64,000 nt of DNA from Paragyromitra xinjiangensis (taxonomy: Eukaryota > Ascomycota > Pezizomycetes > Pezizales > Discinaceae): assembly GCA_038503065.1 (NCBI GenBank), contig JBCAMK010000003.1:868001-932000 (forward strand), given 5' to 3'. The notes under the pieces are model-generated. The model was not told the DNA's origin and made no database searches. It saw nothing but the letters and a program-made list of their open reading frames with translations. Shown here piece after piece: positions 57,328 to 64,000 of the stretch (positions are counted from its first letter, which is position 1; each line of letters begins with the position of its first letter). The position numbers were made by a program, and so were the translations under genes.

Positions 57328-57611
57328 CTATCCCATAGTCTGGTAAAAAATGCTGACCCCCCTTGTCGCTGTGGCTCAGCTGAAGATTGTGTACACTAAC
57401 TAGATATAGTAGGCATGATCTACCGAATGCCAGTAATGTAGGTTAAGGTCATGGTTGGGGTGTAAAGAACTATGCTCAGGTGTTTCGTTCCCCAAGTTCA
57501 ACATATCATACCTCCTATGTCCAGTTAGTATGTAGTCTCAGTTTTGCTCACTCGACCAATAAGAAGACTCGCCCCCGACAAGGGGGTCAGCTTTACCGGA
57601 CTATGAGATAG
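57328..57611. mobile_element. TIR element or long inverted repeat
   Basis: Arms 57328-57368 and 57576-57611 pair as inverted copies; the shared core is CTATCYCATAGTCYGGTAAA followed by TGACCCCC and TTGTCG. Weaker pairing continues outward for some 40 bases on each side, so the true element may span about 57290-57650. No coding capacity. Confidence 0.55.
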
Positions 57612-57651
57612 ACCTACAAGCCAGGTCTGGTTAGCGTCACATGTAATCAAT

Positions 57652-58477
57652 CTGGATAGATTAGGTTGCAAACACATTAGGCATAAGCATGCCTAGCATT
57701 TACTCGGCCCTTGTAAATGCCTAAATAGTACTATCATCCATTTCTGGTATGTATAGCCGTCTTACTACAAAAAATATATAGCGCTTTAGCCAATTTAGTT
57801 ACCAAGCTTCCGGCTTATGTTTCTGGGTAAAAAAAGGCGTCTAGAGAGAGGGGTTCCGTACTCTAGTATCTGAAATTAGCAGGTGGATAGACATGCAGAA
57901 AGAGGGGTGAAGGAAACACAGCACTAAGTAAATGGCGGGATACGGATGTTGACGTGAGTGACTTTTTGTGACTACATTTGAGATGCAGGCTAATGCATTC
58001 GTTTTTTAGAGGTAAGGGGAAAACTTTGCCATCTCTCATTAGAATTATGAGAGATAAAAGTGAACCTAGACGAAACGAAAGGAACTAATATCCCTAATGA
58101 AAAAGAAACGAGAATTTCCTCCGGGCCGGGAAGGTGGATCGACAATAAAAAGAAAAAGAAAAAGAAAAGGAAAGAAAAGAAAAGAACCCCCCTTGTACTC
58201 ATGTTTTTAAAACGGGCTGCCTCTACATCCTATATAAAATAGGTAGATTCAGGGCAGTTTATATGGTATGCAGACCTGGCCCATTTTAAAAACGTCATGA
58301 GAATACGAGTACATGTAATGAAAAAAAGAAACAATTATGCTGTCAAATATCGTAGACAGCAGGCTTTTATCTGTACTGATCACAACCGACCCCGCCGCCT
58401 TCTACGTAAGTTCCCCACCCGCAACTTCTCCCACCACTGCTTCCCGTTATTCCCCCATTTCCCTTCCTACCAGATAT
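57652..58477. other. Spacer with A/G-rich run
   Basis: No gene supported. A purine run (AAAAAG-type repeats) occurs at 58145-58185 and a TACATGTA at 58310. The end of the region holds the 3' UTR of the CDF gene. Confidence 0.4.
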
Positions 58478-59927
58478 TTACAACTCCTTCTTCAAGAAAT
58501 GTTCCGGTTTGTGAGATGTTTCATAATCGACATGTACATACGCCCTCTCGACATCTGGCAGGGACTCGAGCTTAATCTGGAGCTCTTCGGCGATATCGTG
58601 GGTCGTACGGAGCGAAGCTGAGGGAGACATAACGATGTCTACTTCGACAATAATCCTCTGTTTCCTAAGCGTTAGTTTGGGAATTGATTGGGAAGAATGG
58701 GAAAAAGTACCGGGCCGCTATGGTAGGCTCTGACAGTGTCAATTTGGGTGATTTGCTCAGAGTGCGTCATGGCTATTTTTGCACGGTTAGTGGGAAAGAT
58801 TCCCTGGGGATACCGTAAAATAGCTCAACTCACAGATATAAGTGATTAACCTCAACATACTGTTATCAGCAGTCACGCCAATCAACAACAGGAATTCCTT
58901 ATAAGCCGTCCTCCCCCACAAGACCAAAATCAAGATACTTAGCACAATGGCTCCAGCTGGATCAATCCACCACCTCAGCTTACTTCCGCCCACACTCGTC
59001 AAAAGACCGAATCCGTTGATAAGTAGGTCGTTCCTGTGGTCCTCCCACAAAATGCGGACCTGCGAGTACACGTTTCTCAAACTCCAGCAGTAAAAAAATA
59101 GACAAAGTTTTGTTACGAAAGCAACTCCAACAGCGATGATCGAGGGCAGATGAAAGCCGTTAACGTCACCCCCGGCGTCGTCGTTGGAAGCAATATCGCG
59201 CGCGGACATGACAATCAGGATGAACGAGACAGCGATCATGAGGAAGCAGAAAACAATGTTGGCTGCTGTTTCAAGACGAGCTTTGCCGGAGGGGAACCGA
59301 TTGGCGTCAACTTTGTTGATAGCACGGTGGGACACGATTAAAACGAGGTTGGAGAGGGGGTCGAAGATAGCGTCGGCCATTGTTGCGAATAGTGATAGTG
59401 ATCCTGAAGCTATCGCACCGTAGAGCTGAAGGATGGCAAGGAGGATGTTGGCGGCGAAACTCCCGTTGACCGCAATCAAATATCTATCCAAACATTAACC
59501 ACCCGTGTAGGAGGTATAAACCTCATCGTAGGCGTAGAGAGATAAACCTCACTCGTGTATCTCCCTGTTCCTCTTTCGCCTCCCTAACGTGGTCCTCAAC
59601 CGGTTTCAACAACAGCTGAATAGACTCATTCTGGCTCTCATAGAACTCTTTTATCCCCTTAACATCGATTTTCTGTTTTACTTTCGGTACTTTAGGAGCC
59701 TGGGGATCAGCAATCGTCACCGCGCCTCGCCCTAATAATTGCCCCCCGGAGTATGGCCAACGTGACGCATTTTTACGGTGTCGCGCTGTTAGTGAGGATA
59801 TCTCCTCTTCAGATTTAATGGAGGATGAAAGGCTGAAAGGGTCGACAACGCTGCGAGGGTTTTCGGGGTCGCTGCCTGTGGGGGAGGAGGGGATTGTTTG
59901 GAGCTCAACGATTGAGGTGGATGCCAT
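58478..59927 (-). CDS. Cation diffusion facilitator (Mn-type CDF transporter)
   Basis: Exons 59927-59548, 59483-58834, 58772-58711 and 58657-58478 give 423 aa. After a polar N-terminus of about 130 residues come the CDF membrane helices, with ATMADAIFDPLSN (DxxxD) in helix 2 and EDHRND (DxxxD-type, DHRND) in helix 5. Those two motifs are characteristic of the manganese-type CDFs such as plant MTP8-11. A cytosolic C-terminal domain follows: RAYHSGPRIIVEVDIVMSPSASLRTTHDIAEELQ...VERAYVHVDYE. CDFs export divalent metal from the cytosol in exchange for protons, to vacuole, Golgi or outside. The acceptor at 58658 is GAAACAG rather than the nearer TTAG, because only it keeps the frame. The gene appears complete. 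Confidence 0.9.
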
Positions 59928-59999
59928 GGCTAGAGGAGCTTCTGTCGATATGAACTCGAAGTTCAAAAAGATAATATCGAATTAGCTATGGGTGTGAGA

Positions 60000-62900
60000 T
60001 CTCGTGTATATTATGAAGGAAATGTCTCTTTGATGTGGAGGGGGCTTCAGTAAATGAAGTAGAAGAAATTAGTACGTACGGCAAGATAAGCTTACGCCGT
60101 GTATTTCTCAGGGCGCGGTCTCAAACAAGACTTGCGTTAATCCCGGAACGTTTAGCGGCCGATCAAGCCTATCCCTTTTTTCCTTCGCCGCCTTCGGAAC
60201 CCACGCCGACTGTCACGGCAAACGTGGGAGGTCTGGTTTATTCTATTGGGCAGTGTGGGGGGCGACTATCACTCAGGGCAAGAGGGCAGGCCCCGGCTCC
60301 CCCATCCGCAAAACGTGCTGTAGAGCATTCTCTGATCTTGAATCGGAGAGAAATGACCCTGTGGGCTGGGTGCTGGGTGCTGGAACTTCACCATTCCGGG
60401 GGCTTTTTGGCGGGGGACCGAGATTTGTAAAGTCGGTTACGTCCGACGCGCCGAGAGATGCCCTGCACGATCACGCACGGCAAATCGGCAGTAATGAACG
60501 TGACGGAGGCAGTGAGGCGAGACAGTGGCGCTGTTAGGGTTAGGTGTTTCTTCACTCACTGCAAATTTTGCTGAGGCAGATGAAATGGAAACTTGTCGAT
60601 TATGAGGATTTCCGCAGTCACAATCGTATAGGCAGCAGTATTGGAGGGTTTGTTGGAAAGCCCCACGGCAAAAGCGACATGTGCTAAGGCCCTCCTTAAC
60701 TTAACGACTCGGCTTGTTTATTGGTTTTTGCTGAGAACAATTAGCTAAAGCCCTGCGGTCATTATTGTGATCTTAGACATGCATGGCTCTGTTCTTTAGC
60801 GTTTTCTCGCTCAACCCCACTTTTCTCTACGATCCCATCGTGTTTGCTGCGGCGGGGAAGAGAAATTTCTAGGCCTAGAGTTTTTACCTGATGATTTCCT
60901 TTTGGTCATTCTTGCTCATAGTCACGCTAGATACTTAGGTGCCGTGACAACACTCGCTAAGGTAATAAGGGACGTGACAACTAAGCGTATTAGTGAACAC
61001 AATAGACTGCTGTGTCCAATCAGCGTGGCGAGACTCTTATCGGTTGGCTGAAAACTTGATTAAAAACGTCATAGACCATGTCATGAGGCGGTGCATAAGT
61101 ATTCACTCAGCCACCACCCTGTTAGGCCTTTGCCGAACTACGGACAAGTTGTGTGTCTCGCAGTTTAGAGTAGATAAATGTGAAAAGCCTCCTTTTCAAT
61201 TCCGTTCAGGTGTTCCGTGGGGCGCTGCTAAGTGTAAATAATTTTCCTAGTTTTCTATGAATCAATTTCTCTAGCGAGTGATGGTCTATGATAGTATTTG
61301 GCTATCTGTTGGTGATGGTGAAATATATATATATAGGTATCTAGCTATAGGTACCTAGCAACTAGTAAATGTATTCCCCACGATAAGTTAGTATTTCTGT
61401 AATTTTCTCGGCCCGTTGGCTCTCCCGTCATGTACGATGTATCCTACATCAAAACATCGGTTCCACTTGGGAAATTATATTAGAGAAATAAGGTTAGCGG
61501 GCAGAGCACTGTGGGTAATCCTCACTGGTGAAACTATCACTCAGAACCTAGGATACTAGTAAAAGGCCTGGATCTTGTCCTATCTGGACATTGCATCCCA
61601 TCTAGTAGACAGCAAGGAGCAGATACTAGGAGTTGGTGAAATCGGATCTAGCAGTTTACGGCTTCATTAATAGTACTGGACACAATCCACTCCGAAGCAC
61701 TTCACGAACCACCGAGTGATTTTTCATGAGGTGGCAATAGAGATATGACGTCATGAATGTAGCTGCAGAATGACGTACAGGCTCTTTTTGCTGAAAAAGC
61801 GGTCTCAGTGGGTCTATATATCTGCGGATCATGTCCCTGTTAAGTTAAGCGCCAGTTTTGGCAGATCAGCCCACAGTCTTGAACGTTGATGCGGTGCCAG
61901 GCTTACTCGCTGGGAAATAAAATTCGTCCCCTGGGTTTACCTTCGCGATCGTAGCAACCAAATGCTATGAAAGCCCTCACGACAGCTCTCGATACAATAG
62001 CAACATGGATCTTGAGGTAGGAGATATAATTTGGACCCCACCCGACTTGAGACGAGATCTGGGGGAGGGGGTTGCTGGGCCGTTGATGTGGGATTTAATT
62101 ACTACCTGGGTGAGCCTAGAGAACAAACTTATCCCCGGTTAGTATTTGGAGACCTTTCAAGGATAAAACCAAACTTGTTAATAACTAATTGGAGAGATTT
62201 GCTATAGATACGCAATTTCGAAATTCGTTGACTGCGCCTGGAGTAGGCATCTCACGTATGTGTAGTATAAAGGTCGCAAACTTTAGGTTGTCTATGCTGT
62301 TTTCGAGGGCACCTAGCAGTTTGTTTACTCACTATTGGATGTAACAACTTTTAATATATTAGCTGAGCCGAAGCTGGTCGGCCTTCGTGGTATGTGCGAG
62401 TAGAGCTAACGCATAATATTCATGAGATGTCACTCGCTTTAATGATCTTCTCGGGTTTAAGGCTGCCCCGGTCTCATCCCTTCATGCCACCTCTTTGTTT
62501 CTTAAATATTACTATGCTTTGGTCGCTCTTTGGTAGCTGCTTTGACTAGGGTGAGCTGAGATGAAATTCTAGGACCTTGAGTCATGATATATCACACCCA
62601 TTGCGCGTGTGTGATATGAGCGATGGGTGATAAACTTTAATTTTTCAATGGATCGCTTTCAGCTGCTAGACTAGTCTCGTGCCATACATTTCGGTCGTCT
62701 AGATTTTTTCGATATTTGACGTTCAAAATCTGTGTTCTAGGAGGAATCGCGTCAACCACCAAAATTAAATAGCGATTTTCCAAGAGGTCTGGAATCGAGA
62801 CTACTGCTAGGCACGGCTTAAGAGATTGTAAACAAACAGTAAATGGGTAAGTTTAGCATATGTAGGCACTATGAACTTTAGAAAAGTACAAGTTTCATAT

Positions 62901-64000
62901 GGCGATTAGGTAACAGCTTTGCCCAAAGATCTACCGCGGTCCGCGCGCGGTCAATAGTTCAGTGTGCTAGAGATTTGTGGTAATTTCCACCTATTAAGAC
63001 ATGTGTCCTTATGTTTAGAAATATGCATCTAATACCGCAGAAAAACTATCTTCAACCTTCCATACATCTTGAAATCATCGCGTTCATGATGCTCATTATC
63101 CGTAATCAAGTTTTCACCTTGCGGGGCTAACGGGGTGTCGGCGAAACTGTAGTCAGGAGATCGTGATTCGTCCCTTTGAGTTCTATGTGGTTCATCGAAA
63201 TGGTGGCTGTTGCGGATGGGTTTGATGCCGAGCTAGCACCCGAATTTCTCCCGAATTTCCGCTGAATCTTTCGTGCAGCTCCCAGGGAGAAATTTGCCGT
63301 GTCTGCACGCGGGCCACTAACCGCAACGCTATAAGATATCCGGTTACTTTTTGTCGAGCAAGAGAAGCATTTCGTCCTTGTTATTAGCCTAGTTTTTTAG
63401 TCAATTAACAGATACCCTTGTCACCTAATCCTGTAGAGTGTAGAGTCTGTACCCGCGGGAGAGGTTTCGTTGCATAAAGCTGAATCTCGAGATATTTTAT
63501 GACTATGGCTCGAATGGATAGCGACTTTATGCTTTTTCTGCATGCCATTATACTGAGAGGTAGAGATATTCAGTCTTTGAGCATGGAGGAGAAAGCTCAC
63601 CCCGTAATAGTTAATTGGATTAGGTTGAGGTAAGAACTATGTCCTTCCTACTCCCCATCTATCGAAGAGGGGTAACGGCGAAGTGTGTGTGGGCATGTAG
63701 ATTGCCGGTATTTTCCGGCTCCGGACTTGGATCGTATTTGGCCTCTGCTTCTGGGGTAAGGTTTATATCACGGGAATTATATGTCGTTGGTTATGCCTGT
63801 TTGCTGGAGGGAGTCAAGTAGGAGGACTGGTTGTAGATAGGGGTGGTTGGTGCTTTTGAAGGCATGAGACGATATAAAACCGATTGTAGGGTAGGCACTT
63901 ACGGAGGCCTTCTATGGTTGCAAATTCGTCTTATTGACTATTGGGGGTTTGTGAGAATAACACACTCTCCCTATGAACCCCAGAGCCGCCATAGCTCAAG
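60000..64000. other. Long gene-poor region to the window end
   Basis: I can support no gene in 4 kb. Candidates were short: a 39-codon frame from 62005 beginning MDLEVGDIIWTPP that ends in a GTGAGC donor-like site, and a 60-codon frame at 63639. A lone TIR-B-like arm (TAGTCTCGTGCC) sits at 62672-62683, and a hairpin-like ATATCACAC/GTGTGATAT pair near 62590-62620. Otherwise nothing recognised. Confidence 0.45.

Noticed and set aside
62005..62110. Short frame MDLEVGDIIWTPP with a donor-like end
   Set aside because: Only about 35 codons and no second exon could be found to join it.

Overview
The window looks like nuclear DNA of a filamentous ascomycete (Pezizomycotina). Its genes are split by many introns of about 40-95 bp with GT..AG borders and CTAAC/CTAAT branch sites. 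Gene content is typical of the group: a KGG-repeat conidiation protein, a caleosin, a GH131 glucanase, an AIM6-like protein, an ABCB transporter, a fungal FMO and a pogo/Fot1 transposon. A helotialean (Leotiomycetes) origin is only my impression. There is no rRNA, CRISPR or bacterial-type operon. All exon models were built by eye from splice consensus, reading frame and remembered family motifs, without any search.

Layout. 1-416 is the 3' end of an S1/P1 nuclease with an in-frame TAG in its zinc site. 1862-4421 (+) encodes a large HExxH protein with C-terminal membrane helices. About 4980-5700 holds an unrecognised, possibly decayed gene. 6871-8092 (+) is AIM6-like. 9181-9823 (-) is a Con-10-like gene with a duplicated exon. 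12393-13310 (-) is a caleosin. 14181-15659 (-) is a phosphotransferase-like kinase. 16561-21270 (-) is a complete nine-exon ABCB transporter. 22416-24874 is an apparently intact pogo/Fot1 transposon. 27623-29677 (+) is an eight-exon FMO. 30848-31599 (+) is a small secreted protein. 33430-35271 (-) is an unrecognised 613-residue protein. 46508-46956 (+) is a small membrane protein. 47782-48834 (+) is a C2H2 regulator. 50101-51393 (-) is a GH131 glucanase. 53493-55063 (-) is an unrecognised membrane protein gene. 58478-59927 (-) is a CDF metal transporter. The long spaces between, mainly 24.9-27.6, 35.3-46.5, 51.4-53.5, 55.1-58.4 and 60-64 kb, are gene-poor and carry short inverted-repeat elements, minisatellites and microsatellites.

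The genes do not form an obvious pathway: they are separately promoted, lie on both strands and have mixed roles (wall degradation, export, lipid bodies, metal transport, stress or conidiation). The most distinctive content is the repeat landscape: at least seven kinds of short TIR element, including one of 41-87 bp whose copies sit between 9-bp direct repeats, and a strong excess of the palindrome TACATGTA between genes.
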